This document shows positions 35,375-47,990 of a DNA stretch of 64,000 nucleotides, piece by piece. This stretch comes from Iris pallida. Taxonomy: Eukaryota > Streptophyta > Magnoliopsida > Asparagales > Iridaceae. Location of the stretch: NCBI GenBank assembly GCA_029216955.1, contig JANAVB010009599.1:4860477-4924476 (forward strand). The letters are read 5' to 3'. The notes beneath the pieces were generated by a model. That model ran no database searches, had not been told where the DNA came from, and saw only the letters and a program-made list of their open reading frames with translations. Position 1 is the stretch's first letter, and each line of letters starts with the position of its first letter. Both the position numbers and the translations under genes were made by a program.

Positions 35375-37785
35375 GTACTCACGTTCTCTCCAATTTTTCC
35401 GTAATTCTACTCGATAAGATTATGATCTAGAAGATCCTAGGTAAAGCCTATACGGCCCTCTTCAAACCCCTTCTAAGAAGTTTTGTCATACCCCATCAGA
35501 TCGACCGGAAACACGACGCAAAGTCGACCTTAAACCTGCCGAAATCAGGGCAGTAAAGCTGTCCAATCACCCTACTTGGAAGACAGATTCTGATCTAGTC
35601 TCTAAGGATTTTTCCAAACTAATTGAACGCAGTTAAACACAACCTATAGGCCTGCAAATTCCTTCTTGTAGATTCAAATTTCATCAATTATGTGCCAGGT
35701 TATTGGATTTTAAAATTTTAGGAAAAACTGGTTTTCGAACTTTAAAATTTAACAAAATTAACCGATACGGCGTGCGTCCCGACAAACCGGGCGACGTGGT
35801 CGTGCACTATACGCATCGAAAGGCACGTATGGATGTTACCGACGTGTGGGAACTGACGGGACTCGATTTCGTTGTGTGTACGCGACGAAATCAGTGCGTA
35901 TCCGTCGAGATACCCCCGTATCGACGTTTTACAAACTAGCCCACAACTTCGTGCACGTTCGTCGTATCGAGACGAAACTTGTGCCCACAGGACCGCATCA
36001 TTTTTTTGGTCCTGTATGCCAAGTTTGGTCCGATTCTGAGAAGCTTGATCGGAACGCCAAATTGGCAGGCCCGCAACCCGCTCTAACGGGCGAATTTGTG
36101 CACAGCCCACCGGAATCCAACTTTGGACGTACGGTTGGGTTTGTCTCCTCAAACCGAATCTGTAGACATGTAGTTTGACAACTTTAGAGACCATAGGTTC
36201 TGGCACACATTTCGGTGCAAAACAGGTCCAACGGCGGATATTGTTTTAATCCAAAATTACGATTTTGCCCCTGTTCCAGAATTAAACTTTTGGACAGGCA
36301 TTTCCTAGGTATTTCTTTTATGCCAAATCTGTTCGTGATGTTTATTTCAGCATCCGAGGTCGTTCGCAAAAGTTGGCTTTCAGTGCTTCCTTATTCTGAC
36401 GATATGAGTCATCAGGCATCGCCATTCTGTACACTACCTCCAGGCAAGACACCTTGTCATTAGCTGTTTATTTATTCTAGCTCATATTTCATGCATTACT
36501 TATTTTCTTTATGTAAAATAAACTGTGATACATGGCATAACCTATTAGAACTTACTGTTCATTTATATTTCCTGCTATGTATTATTTCTCTCACATTAAA
36601 CCTAGATTTAAGGGACCACCTCGTGTGTTGCATTCATTGGCCTTGACACGTTGTAATACGAAGTTATGTGTCGCATATAGGACACGAAAGTGCGTGATTG
36701 GCTGGCCACCAGTACGAACAAGCCGTGCGATAGGAATAACCGCTAATAGAGGTTGCATGCTAGTTTGACTTAGCGGTTATAGAGTTAGCATTGGACGGGA
36801 AGAACATGATTGGAAGTTGACTACCACCCTATCTATCGTAGACTCGCTCGCTACTGAGGAACGATAGGTAGACTATATGCTATAGACTCGCTCGATACTG
36901 AGGAATAGTATATGGTGTTGTGACTCGCTACTGAGGTACTGCATTGGTATTTCCTTGACTTGACCGGGTAGTCATACGACCATGAACTGTTCTTAAAACT
37001 GCATCCACTTAGACTGGTTAGGCTACCTTTATCCGTTAGGTACGAGTACTTTTGGTTTGGGTGCTTGTATCTGACCGTAGCTTGGAACAATAACTTGCCG
37101 CGGATTAGTTCGTCACATCTTGTCCTTGTTTGGTTGTAGGTGTGGCTTACTATTTCGATGAGAAGGTATTGAACCTTATTAGGGTCCGGATACCATATTG
37201 GATTCATGGCATGGAAAGATACGTCGCCGTGAATTAGTTTACCATCTCCTGTCCTTGTTTGGTCGGGGGGATGGTACGCTCGTTCAGTAGGTGCGTATTG
37301 GACCATGTTATAATTCGATTTACTTATTTATTTGAGCAATATTTATTCAGTTTATATGGCATGATATTATGTGTCTTGTTACGTCCCTCTGAGAACCTGG
37401 TTATCTCTCCAGATGTGTGTGCTATTGTCTTTCGCAGGTGTTCTAGCTCTAGCCGTGATCTTCGCTATTTCTTCGAGGATGATTGCAGTTGGATCGTCTT
37501 CGCTTCGCTCGCCAAAATCTTTCTTTTGTTATGTATTTCTTTTCATAGTTGGTAGTGGATTTGTCTCCGCCCAACTATATGTACTAAATGACAATTTCAT
37601 AGTTAATTATATAAGATCTTCTATTCATTTATTTTGTATGGATGAGATTAGTTATGGTTCTACTACATTTTACAGCTTATGTATTTATACGAGGCTTCCA
37701 TATATTGGAGTATACTTCGTATGAATACAGCTGGCATGGATACGTACCTAGTCCTACGTATTTGGGACTGGGGCGTTACAAGGCT

Positions 37786-39429
37786 CGTAGGCTAAATATC
37801 ATGAACCAAAATATGAGCTAAACACGTGCTCGGAGGCTAAATGCCACAAAAGAATAATGTACATATCAAGTGGTAGAATGAAACAAGAAACCCACTCAGG
37901 TACTCTGGTGCTCCGGATAGTCACCGTCGAGTAGATGGTACAAAAGATCCTCTAGCTCCTCTATCATATCTAGCCAAACAAAACCAGTGGGGTTAGACCC
38001 CCAAATAGCAAGTACCACAAAAGAAGCCAAACTATGAACTAAAACTAGCAATAGCTAACATAGCAATGGTTAGAGAAAGCAATAAATAAATACAGATCGA
38101 GAGTCGTGCACTACTAATGCACTCATGCCGAAAAATAGAAAAGATAATAAGTAAGCCATTTGGAGCATAAGTAATTAACATGTGATATAATGTAACTATG
38201 GACGGGTGAATTAAACAGAGAACTTGTGACGTAGCTAAACCATGTAAAAGAAATGGTACATACAAACATGTACGGTAAGTGGAACATGTGAGCATGTTAG
38301 ATAACTGAGACTTGTGAGCATGTTATGTAACTAGGGCATGAGAGCATGTGAGAACTATATAGAACGCCAATGATAGGATGACTTAGGAACTATTCCGGAA
38401 GTCAAGTTACAACCCGTAAACCAAACAAGGACCGGGGTTGTAACCCTTCTTCTGAACAGAACTTAGTCTCTAATCATTGTATAGCATAAGGATCTTGTAT
38501 AACTTGTGAGTACCGAATAGGACAACAAATGATAAGATGACTTGAGAGCTATTCCGGAAGTCAAGTTACAACCCTTAAACCAAACAAGGACCGGGGTTGT
38601 AACCCTTCTCCGGAACAGAACTTAGCCTCCGATCATTCATTGAAAAAAGTAAGGCATGAACAATAATGTACTAAAATAAACATACGGACACTGCCTAGAT
38701 AAAACTAGACTGGACTGGACTGACTCCATCCATCAAATACGGCCAAGCAATGAGTACGGCTTGATACATTAACTAACTAGGGTTATCACAAGCCCAGTTA
38801 CTAACAAAATGTAGTTTTTGAGAAATCCATACCAGTTACCTGCCCTGCAGACTGCTCGAATTATCCAGGCCAAAAAGAAAAGTAAAGGTGGATACATCGT
38901 CCAGGAGACAATTTATCCAAGATATAATAGTTGGTACATCACCCAGGAAGCAAATGTACCCTATAGACATATACAAGAAGCAACACTCGACGGTGCGTTG
39001 GAAGTGTGCTCATCATGACAGATAGCTCCAAACCTATTCAGGTTGGGGCCGGGACAAAGGGCTTGCAGGTAACTGGCATTCTCCCCTCCCAATGATCTAG
39101 ATAATCAAGCTAATTAATTAGTCCTAAACATTTTCTTGTTGGATTCTGGGTGTGGCATTCCGCAGAATCCATCATCGACATGATATACAAGACTTGACAA
39201 CACAAGAAAGTACATAATAACAAGCCACAACAAGAAAATATAATAAACTAAAAGCTAGGAGTGCGCTACGACGAACCACTATAGAGAAAATAGGGAGTGC
39301 GCCATGACATGCCACTATCAAGAGTTATCATATTAAGTTTGCTTGTTAAGAGTGCGCCACGACGGGCAACTATCATGTAAACAAAGAAAGACATGTATCA
39401 GAGTGCACCACAACAGGTCACTATCTAGT
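37786..39429 (-). repeat. 3' LTR of C, middle piece
   Basis: Collinear with 52,893-54,516 of the other LTR. It carries two GTTACAACCC...GGGTTGTAAC hairpins (38,406-38,444 and 38,565-38,603) and the first of the GTGCGCCACGACGGG-type motifs (39,265-39,425). The CACTA element is inserted in the last of these motifs. Confidence 0.9.
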
Positions 39430-40225
39430 CACTACCAAAATATGCCGATTTAGCGACGGCCGGATCCGTCGTCCGTTCGTCGGAAATTTGTATTAGCGAC
39501 CGATCACTGACGGATCTTGGCCAAAATAATCTGTCGGCAATCAGCTCGTTGCTAATAACGGTCCGTCGTTAAGTAGTCGTCAAGCGACGGCTTGTCAACT
39601 TCACAATTCGAAGCATTATTGACAACTTTTCGACGGGCTTTCGTCCATTTCAAGTATTAAATACTGAACTGTGTAGACCCTAGCGACATAATGGTCCGTC
39701 GGTAAACCGTCGTAATAGCGTATCAGAGTGTATCTTGCCGTCGCTATTCCGTCGAACGCCGTCGCTAACAAAGGACGGGTTAGCGACGGAATACTGACGG
39801 ATTATCCGTCGACCATGTTCTGGAAATGCTTGGTATTTCCAGAACTATGGTGACGGATGAGTCGTTGCTACTCCGTCGCTACGCCGTCGACAGCACGACT
39901 GATTAGTGGCTGATTATCCGTCGCCATGGTTCTGGAAATGTCCAACATTTCTAGAACCTTGTCGACGGAGTGTCCGTCGCTACGCCGTCGAGAGAGCGAC
40001 TGATTAGTGGCTGATTATCCGTCGCCTTGGCGACGGATTTTTCGTCGCTATTCCGTCGAATTATATACTACCAGAACCATGCCGACGGATATTTCGTCGA
40101 CCACCCGTCGCTACCTGGAAATAGTTTCAAATCTCCATTTGGCGAAGAAATTCCGTCGAAAATTAGTCGGAAACTGGAAATATCCGTCGCTAACCGGTCA
40201 CTAGTCCGTCGCTAACTGAGATTTT
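39430..40225. repeat. CACTA left subterminal repeats
   Basis: Dozens of direct and inverted GTCCGTCGCTA / TAGCGACGGA words over about 800 bp. These are the type of site bound by the TNPA-like protein in En/Spm elements. Two longer units with TTCTGGAAATG and GAGAGAGCGACTG recur. Confidence 0.85.
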
Positions 40226-40259
40226 TTTGAAAAAAAATTGCAGCACTTTCCCTGTTCAC

Positions 40260-40430
40260 AAAAATATGCATAAACCAAACCAATATATAATGCACACCAA
40301 TTATCCAACAATCACATAGACCAAATATATAATGCATACCAATTATCCAAGAATCACATAGACCAAATATGCACATACCAATTTAATGCACACCAATTAT
40401 CCAAGAATCACATAGACCAAACCAAATTAA
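40260..40430. repeat. minisatellite, about 48 bp x 3
   Basis: ACCAATTATCCAAGAATCAC with ATAGACCAAA and AATGCACACC recurs three times, downstream of the TNPA-like gene. Confidence 0.8.
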
Positions 40431-40548
40431 TAGAAAATAGACATCAATTATCCTGAAGAGTAACCTAATATCTGTCGTTATAATCCGATCATAGCACAAA
40501 TAATCTAAAATTGCCACAAATATTCCAAATTTTCTTAATTATAATATT

Positions 40549-42499
40549 TTAAGGAGGAGGAGTTCGATTGCCCGGTGGTGGTAATTCCTGCTGCGACCGA
40601 CGAATATACTCCTCTACTAGGTACGGCGGCAAGCCGTCGTAGACACTGCTTGGAAGTCGGTGTAGCTGCTCTGGCAACATGAGATCCAGGAGTACCGTCA
40701 CAGTCGGAGGCGGTACCAAAGGGGCATCAGGGATGAAAGAAAAATGACCCACGGAAGAAGGACCGACACCAGCAGTCGACGGACCGGCACCAGTAGAAGA
40801 CGGACCGACACCATCAGCAGACGGATAGGCAGTAGCAGACGGAGGCGGAAAGTACGTGGCAAATTTCTCCCGCAAGGACGACACCGCCTCGTGCAGCTGC
40901 GTAAGCTGCGACCTAACATCATCGTCTGCCGGGGCCACGGGAGGAGGCGGTGTCGGTAGAAATCTCTACGTCGCCATGTGCAACGGCCCTAGGGAGCCGA
41001 CTCCGTACAGAAGCCCTTTCTTAAAGCCGCTGACGGTATCTACGAACAAGTCGTTGCGAGCGGCCAAAGAAGAGGGCGTCCGGGCGGACGTCGTTTCACC
41101 GACATCCTCGGTGTCAGTTAACTGAGCCCGACTAAGGGCCTCACGATACGCAGCCTATCAAATGAATGTGTTTATATTATAAGATTTACCTAAGTTGTAA
41201 TCTAAATCCTATGTTTCACTAAGTTAAGTGTGAATTCTAAGTTTACCTAAGTTATAGTCCGAATACTTTTAATTCTAACGTAAATCTCATAAACATAAGT
41301 ACTTACATCAGTCTCCTTGGCCCTCTCGTCAATGAAGCTTCCGTCCTTCCGTCTTTTATGCGTATGCTGGAACACGTCGTGCATGGTGATCGATTCTGGC
41401 GCCCTTCCCTCCTTCACCGCCCGTTGGGCCTGCATTCGAAATTTCCGTAGAACTTAATTATCTCTGTATATTAATAATACCTAATTCGATAGTAAAATGA
41501 ATTTACGATATCTCACCAGATCTGCAAGCGTCGTTGCGTGGGGCTTTGATCCCCCTGTATGAAGCCCCGCGGCCTGTCGGTTCGCCTTCGCCTTTTCCGA
41601 TTTCTTCTTGTACGCAGGAGTATCCATCATACCTAAGAGGTCCTCATAATACTCCTGCCGGATCCAATTCGGCCTCGTATGCCCCATTTTCAGGTCAAGA
41701 ATCATATCCCGTATCTTCTTCGAGACAGCGCTTCTGTAGGTCCTGCGGATCGCGTCCTCGCGATAGGGGCCACCAGTACGTCGTCTAACATAGAAATTCA
41801 ATTATCACATAATTTAAAAAATGGTTGATTAAAGAGTAACTAATAATTAACCAGAAGATATAGATATATACCCTCAACTCGTCGAGCCAGGCGTACTTCA
41901 AGTTCGGGGGCACCGACGAAAAGTTGAGGTAGGGACCATGGAAGTTAGCCCTGATAATTTCTCCAAGAGCCCTGGCAACATTAAACAGAAAAAACCTACA
42001 AAGAAGAAACGAATGGATTATTAACTTGAATAAATGAAAGAAATTTAATAAATTATCTTAAATTTACTTACGAGGTCCCTGCGGGCCATAGCACTCGTCG
42101 GAACTCGCCTCTCGGCCTTTCTGGTGCCGTCGGAGGATCCGCGGGTCCGCACATGTACTCCCCAATAACCGGATGGAACCGAGTATGGGGGTACTCCGGG
42201 GCCCACTGTGCAGTAACTGGGGGATCCACTGGTGGATCCGCTGTTGGTGGTTCCGATAGCGGAACGGATCCGCTAGCAGATCCGGACTCATGCCTCGATG
42301 AAGTGGTCAATCGACGGCGGGATGAGTCTGTGCCCGGGGTACTCTCCGGGTCGGGGTCGCTGGATGGGGTCACATCCCGAAAATTTTTAATGCGACCATG
42401 ACCACCAGCACCACTACGACTACGACCACGACCACCACCACCACCTCCACCACCACCACCACCACCACCACCAGCACCACGACCACGGCCAGCCATCAT
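40549..42499 (-). pseudogene. Transposase_24 / TNPA-like CACTA protein
   Basis: Likely DNA-binding partner of the transposase. Five exons fit good splice sites: 42,499-42,072 (MMAGRGRGAGGGG start, Gly/Arg-rich run, then Ser/Pro-rich), 41,971-41,872 (ALGEIIRANFHGPYLNFSSV), 41,784-41,517 (basic helix KKIRDMILDLKMGH, then YYEDLLG, KANRQAAGLHTGGSKPHATT), 41,429-41,307 (VFQHTHKRRKDGSFIDERAK) and 41,154-40,549 (FKKGLLYGVGSLGP, then a coiled stretch SQLTQLHEAVSSLREKF and a Pro-rich tail). HTGGS and HTHKRRKDGSFIDER are family signatures of plant Transposase_24 proteins. One in-frame TAG lies in the last exon at about 40,966. Otherwise it appears intact. It lies downstream of the transposase in the same orientation. 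Confidence 0.8.
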
Positions 42500-42745
42500 G
42501 ACCTATAAATAGAACACGTAAACATAATTAACAATATAAAAGTGTAAATGAATATAAAATTCTAAACTAAAATATACATACCACCAGTAGGGAGACGCGT
42601 GTCGCCGCGACAAAAAAGACTAGGAGTGCCATCTGCAATAAGTAAATAATCGAATGAAAAAAACATGAATTCACGTAATTGCTTTTATGAGGTTAAACTT
42701 AATTCACGTAATTGGAAGTGTTTTTAGTATACAACAATATTTAAC

Positions 42746-42925
42746 CTAATCATCGTCTTCGTTCTCATCCTCGGCCTCGTCTTCATCATTATCCTCCTCC
42801 TCATCCACATCCTCATCCTCATCCTCATCCTCATCCTTATCTTCATCGTCGATTTCATCTGTATCCTCATCCCCATCAAATTCTTCTTCTTCTTCTTCGT
42901 CTTCTTCTTCTTCTTCTTCTGCCTC
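42746..42925 (-). repeat. Asp/Glu codon repeat (GAT/GAG)n
   Basis: Imperfect ATCCTC/TTCATC trinucleotides on the plus strand encode a long acidic run (EEEEEEDEEEEEE, then DEDEDED) at the end of the transposase region. It may be the true C-terminal tail or a microsatellite read in frame. Confidence 0.7.
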
Positions 42926-45900
42926 AATATTTGGGACAAGATGCCTCTTTCTCCCCTGATTGACAGCTAAGTCTTGTGTATCAACCTCTTCCTCCCCTCT
43001 ATTTTCCTCAACAATATCTTCAACATCCATTGTATCCGAGTGTTGTCCCAAGTATTGGGACTTTTTGATCTGGTCCTCTTGGTATGCTGGGTCTCCAAGT
43101 ATTTCTAGATTTAATCTTGCATACTGTCCACCAGTCAAATCGATCTCTACGACGCCTTGGGTAGCTTGTATAGTAGACTTGAACAGCCTGATTTGCTATC
43201 GCAAATGTATCAGACCCTCTATACCTCCTGCGATAATTTATATCGACAAATCCAAATTGTTTATCGATTCTCCAACCGATATTTGGGTCGTATCGAACCA
43301 CTCACATTTGAACATCACAATATTCATGTCATATGAGCCAGTATATTGTAAATCTATAATATCCCGAAGCACTCCATAATAGTCAAAGTCTGGCTCGTCG
43401 TCATAGATGGTGCCTCTTATTTAAACACCGAAATCCTTGGTACTGATGCCGTCATTGATAAATTCGACATTTATAGCATTCTGAGTTGACTTAAACCTGA
43501 AGCAATTAACGACATAGCCTGGCCAAGTCTTTCTTTGCTTCTTCGGTCCCAATGCCAAATAACGAACACTCTCATAAGTGAGTGTTGTTTCAGTCAATAA
43601 AACCTGTAAACAAATATTTATAATTTAAATGTTTTAGATTATATATTTATAATCTCAATTATAATCTCAGTTACTTACGTATTTGCGAAACCATGACGGA
43701 AATGTACAATCAACCTCTCTTTGAAGTCCCTTATCGGTAATATCGGGTGTCCTCATTTTGACTTCATCTCTAAATACACTATTAGAGAAAATAAGAATAT
43801 ATAAGTGTAGTCACTTACTTCATCAAATTCGAGATTATAACGAGTGCAAGTGTACTGACTTACTTCTCCAAATCTCTCACTTCTTGTATGTTACAGTTTA
43901 ACAAGACATATCGGTGAGCGGCATCATACTCGTCATCTGTCAACCATCGTCTTTTACTAGCCCCAACAGGCTTGCCCCTTACATTGAATATTCCTCCATC
44001 CTCAACGTCCTCGTCATTCCTTTGAGGTCTATTTCGATTTGTCTTAACATGAGTATCGAAATAAATGGAGCAGAAGTTTGACACCTCTTCGATAAGATAT
44101 GCTTCGCATATCGAAGCCTCTATATGAGCCTTGTTGCCAACTTTCTTCTTTAGATGGTGTAGGTATCTAGAGAGATAAATTATCTTGAGAATTAAGAAAG
44201 AATTTTAAAACCCACTGAAATTCAACTTAAATTATATCAATTTTTATGTACCTTTCAAATGGGTACATCCATCGATAATGAACAGATGCACCAATACGGG
44301 CTTCGAATGCTAGATGAATCGGTAGATGCTCCATGCTGTCGAAGAAGCCAGGAGGAAATATTTTCTCCAACTTGCAAATTGTTAAGATAATCTTCTCCTC
44401 AAGTTCAACCATGTGTTGCACAGTCAACTTAGTTGAACAAATATCCCTAAAGAATATTGATAGTTCGGCCAACGGAACCCATACAGCAGAAGGCAATAAC
44501 TCTTTCAAAGCAATGGACAGTAATCTTTCCATAAATACGTGGCAGTCATGACTCTTCATTCCCGTTAGCTTGCGTTCATTGAGATCAACGCATCTAGACA
44601 AATTCGACACATAGCCGTCGGAAAATCTTAAAGTAGATACCCACTTGCAGATTATTAATCTATCTTCCTTATTCAATGTGTATTGTGCTATCGGCTTACT
44701 TAATTGTCCAGCAGCTCCCCTTTGTATCAAGTTCAGATAAGGACGCTTGCATATCTCGGCAATGTCTTGTCTTGCTTTTGGATTGTCCTTCGTCTTTCCT
44801 TTAATATCCATGACGGTATTGAAGACATTATCGAACACATTCTTTTCAATATGCATAACATCAAGATTATGCCTTATAAGATTATCTTTCCAATAAGGCA
44901 AGTCCCAGAAGATACTCCGTTTGGTCCAGTTATGGGTTTGTCCGAACCCATCGACACGATTGTTCGATGGATCTTCCATTACAGTGGGCAAGTCCTTTAC
45001 ATCTTCCCAAATATCGTATCCCGACAATCTGGCAGGCAGATGAGAAAATTCTTGTTTTTCAGCTCTGAACGCGTCCTTGTTCTTTTTCCAAGGATGACTC
45101 GCGGGCAGAAATTGACGATGACAATCAAAGAAAGAAGTTTTTCCTCCATGCTTAAGGTGGAACGCCTTACTATTTTGCATGCATATCGGACAAGACATGG
45201 TGCCGTGAGTACTCCATCCCGACAGCATACCATATACGGGAAAATCATTGATTGTCCACATCAGTGAAGCTCTCATCTGAAAGTTCTGTTTCCTGGAAAT
45301 ATTATAGGTCGTGACGCCGATCTTCCACAGCTGTTTTATCTCATCCACCAACGGCTGTAAATATATATCGATATTCTTCGTCGAATTTTTGGGACCCGGT
45401 ATGATAGCTGTCAAGAACATATAAGGAGTCTTCATACACATCCATGGTGGCAGATTGTAAGGGGTCAGAATAACCGGCCAGCAGGAGTATTGAGATCCCG
45501 ACTGCCCGAAAGGGGCGAAGCCATCAGAACATAGCCCCATGCGTACATTTCTAGGCTCTACAGCAAAATCTGGATGGCGAAAATCGAAATATTTTCACGC
45601 CTCTCCATCCGAAGGATGTGACAATTCTCCATCGTCCTTTGTGCGTTCTTCGTTATGCCACGTCATGTGTTCTGCTGTATTCTGAGACATATACATCCTT
45701 TGCAAGCGCTTCGTGATCGACAAGTAATGCATATACTTGTAAGGACGTCGTTTTCTAGTTGACTTTTCTTTTCTCCTGACTGGCTTGTAACGATCCGTAT
45801 TACAGAAGCTGTAACTTTCTATATCCTCGTTCTCCTTGTAGTACAATATGCATCCATTGCGACAACAATCTATCTTTTCGTACCCCAGTCCCAGTTGTCG

Positions 45901-46604
45901 GACTATCATCTTCGACTTGTAGAAGTTTTTGGAAGCTCTTTTGATTCCTTCGGTAACACCTCCTTCATTAATTGTGTAATCCGATCATAGCAAGTTTGTG
46001 GCAAGTTAAAATCGAACTTTGTGTTCAACAACCGTATCGTCAATGACAGTACGGAATGTGGCTCACAACCAAGATATAAAGAAGTTTCAGCATCCTGAAA
46101 CATATCATAGAACTCCTTCGCCTCGGGATTAGGATCCTCCGGATCAAAATTAGGCCCTGTCACGTCGTACACCATATCTCGTGCAAGGTTCTGCACGTCT
46201 CCATAATCAACAGAGCATTCATCGTCATCGACGACAAAATCCGCTGCAGCATTATCATCAAAAGCATAAGTACCAGCATTCGCAACCTGTCTTTCCGTAT
46301 ATAGTTCACCTTGCGATGACCACAGGCCGTAATCACGTACGAAACCCGTACGGGTCAAATGATCTCTTACACTCACCACTTCTTCGTAATGTCTATTGCG
46401 ACAATTACGACATGGACACTTGATTTTGTTACCGTCCATAAACTGAGCTTTTCTCATGGCATACTTAAGAAACACTTCCACGCCTGCCTGAAAATTGTCA
46501 CTCACACCTATTCTGCTCTCGTGTTGTCGTTTGTACATCCATTTACGATCAACGAAATAACGATCCATCACAGATTGGATGTGAAAATCTGTATAGTAAG
46601 ACAA
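42746..46604 (-). pseudogene. TNP2-type CACTA transposase, lightly broken
   Basis: It cuts and joins the element ends. Order on the minus strand: Transpos_assoc domain (46,560-46,330; DRKWMYKR, CPCRNCRNRHY), Transposase_21 core (about 45,900-44,700; MGLCSDGFAPFGQSG, YSCWPVILTPYNLPP, HNLDVMHIEKNV), DUF4218 (about 44,600-44,260; MKSHDCHVFMERLL, RWMYPFER) and DUF4216-like C-terminus (about 43,430-43,000; YYGVLRDIIDLQY, VMFKCEWFD), then an Asp/Glu-rich tail. Introns fit 44,167-44,251, 43,779-43,863 and 43,604-43,678. Lesions: one base lost in a short A run (plus-strand T tract 45,926-45,930), a TGA replacing a conserved Trp at 45,595-45,597, a TAA near 43,420, and frame changes in the C-terminal exons. 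Start: ATG at 46,604, just before the first domain. Confidence 0.85.
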
Positions 46605-46689
46605 ACTAAACAGAATTAGTATATAATCATGTAACTGGTGGATCCGCTGGTATTCTAGCTCGAGAAGAGAAAAATCTAAGTACAGTTGT

Positions 46690-46935
46690 TACTAATAGTT
46701 CGATACTGATAGTTCGATACCGATACCGATAGTTCGATACCGATACCGATAGTGCGATACCGATACTGATAGTCCGATACCGAGAGTGCGATACCGATAC
46801 CGATAGTGCGATACCGATAGTTCGATACCGATACCGATAGTTCGATAGTCTGATAGTCCGCTAGCGATACCGATACCGATAGTCTGATAGTTCGATACCG
46901 ATACCGATACCGATAGTCCGATACCGATTCTTCGA
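46690..46935. repeat. CGATACCGATAGT minisatellite in CACTA
   Basis: About 245 bp made of CGATACCGATA, GTTCGATA, GTCCGATA and GTGCGATA words in changing order. It lies 90 bp upstream of the transposase start, in the presumed promoter region. Confidence 0.85.
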
Positions 46936-47990
46936 TAGTCCACTAAGTCGAAATAATTCCTCTTAAGCGTCGAGCATGTTATACACGGTTCAACTTGACA
47001 AGTCAGTAAATATTTTTGTGGTGTGGTATGCTTGCAGCAGCAAATCAAGTTTTAGAGTCATTATAGGTCAATTAATCAAACTGAGTCAATCTATCTATTT
47101 CTAAATTGCAAGAGTCCACTTCTAGGATATGGGAGCTATATCCTAAATATCTAAGCTAAAATTAACTTGGTTAGGATACTAGAGTGTCCTTACTATCTAG
47201 CAAGTACTACCTTAGTCTAGTTACAATAGCATTACCTATATTTCCTACCATGCCTACACTCACACATTACACCCCAAGCCGTCCTGCATGCTAATAGGCA
47301 TGGTAGGCCTGCCTTCATTCCTCACTCTCTAAAGCACACATACACATATGTATATCACAATTAGATGTATAGATATATACATCTATATAGAAGCACACAA
47401 CTGATACACTCTAAGGGTCGGTTTTCCAAGAAAAACTTCACTTATTCAGTGACTTTGGTGAAGCGAATGTCCCAAGGATATTCTTAACAAAGAAGGCAGA
47501 TGAAGAACTCGCACTGTCCTTGACACAGTAAACATATACACCATGAACCCAAACTCCATATTCACATTTACTAATCCAAACACCACTAAACTAATGGATA
47601 ACACCCAATATGGATAACACATTATTTAGCCAATATATAAACTCAGATGAATTTGAGAAGCAAAGCCCCCCGCCGCCCCAAACCAAATCCCGCCGCCTCA
47701 AGCCCGCCGCCCAGCCCCCGACGCCCCCGCCCCAAGCCCGCCGCCTCCCGCAGCCCCGCCATCCACAACCCCCCGCCCACCGCCGCTCTCCGCTGCCCCT
47801 ATGACACCGCGAGAGAGAAAGAGAGAGAGAGATCGAGAGAGAGAGAGAGTAAGAGAGAGAAAGAGGGGATTACCTTTGGGAGAGAGAGAGGAGAGGACGC
47901 CGACGCCGATCACCGAAGCCGCGGGAGAGAGAGAGAGAGAGAGAGGGGAGAGAGTGAATTTGGGGGGAATGCGAAAAGTTCTCCCCGCCA
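46936..47990. other. CACTA 5' region, no gene accepted
   Basis: Presumed transposase promoter side. It holds a Pro/Ala-coding C-rich block (47,660-47,800) and a (GA)n block (47,812-47,955). Frames across both strands here are low-complexity and not accepted. Confidence 0.5.

Larger units (their letters stand above)
17706..37780 (+). mobile_element. LTR element D, non-autonomous, inserted in LTR of C
   Basis: 5' LTR 17,706-33,009 (interrupted), internal region 33,010-34,246 (1,237 bp), 3' LTR 34,247-37,780 (3,534 bp). LTRs begin TGTAATCCCCC and end GGGGCGTTACA. The 5-bp duplication AGGCT flanks the whole (17,701-17,705 and 37,781-37,785). The other LTR of C reads straight across this point (about 52,890), which confirms the insertion. 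There is no gag or pol. A Ty3-type 3' signal, TTCGAGGACGAAATTTTTA followed by GGGTAGGA, precedes the 3' LTR. Net of nested insertions the 5' LTR is about 3.55 kb, matching the 3' LTR. Confidence 0.9.
34247..37780 (+). repeat. 3' LTR of D (complete, 3,534 bp)
   Basis: TGTAATCCCCC...GGGGCGTTACA. It contains an unbroken (TA)n at 34,729-34,810 and an intact GGTGCAAAAC at 36,212, the two empty sites matching the LINE and the solo LTR B in the 5' LTR. The exon-like segment recurs at 35,225-35,374. Confidence 0.95.

Noticed and set aside
44704..45267. 187-residue plus-strand frame
   Set aside because: Shadow of the TNP2 transposase on the opposite strand.
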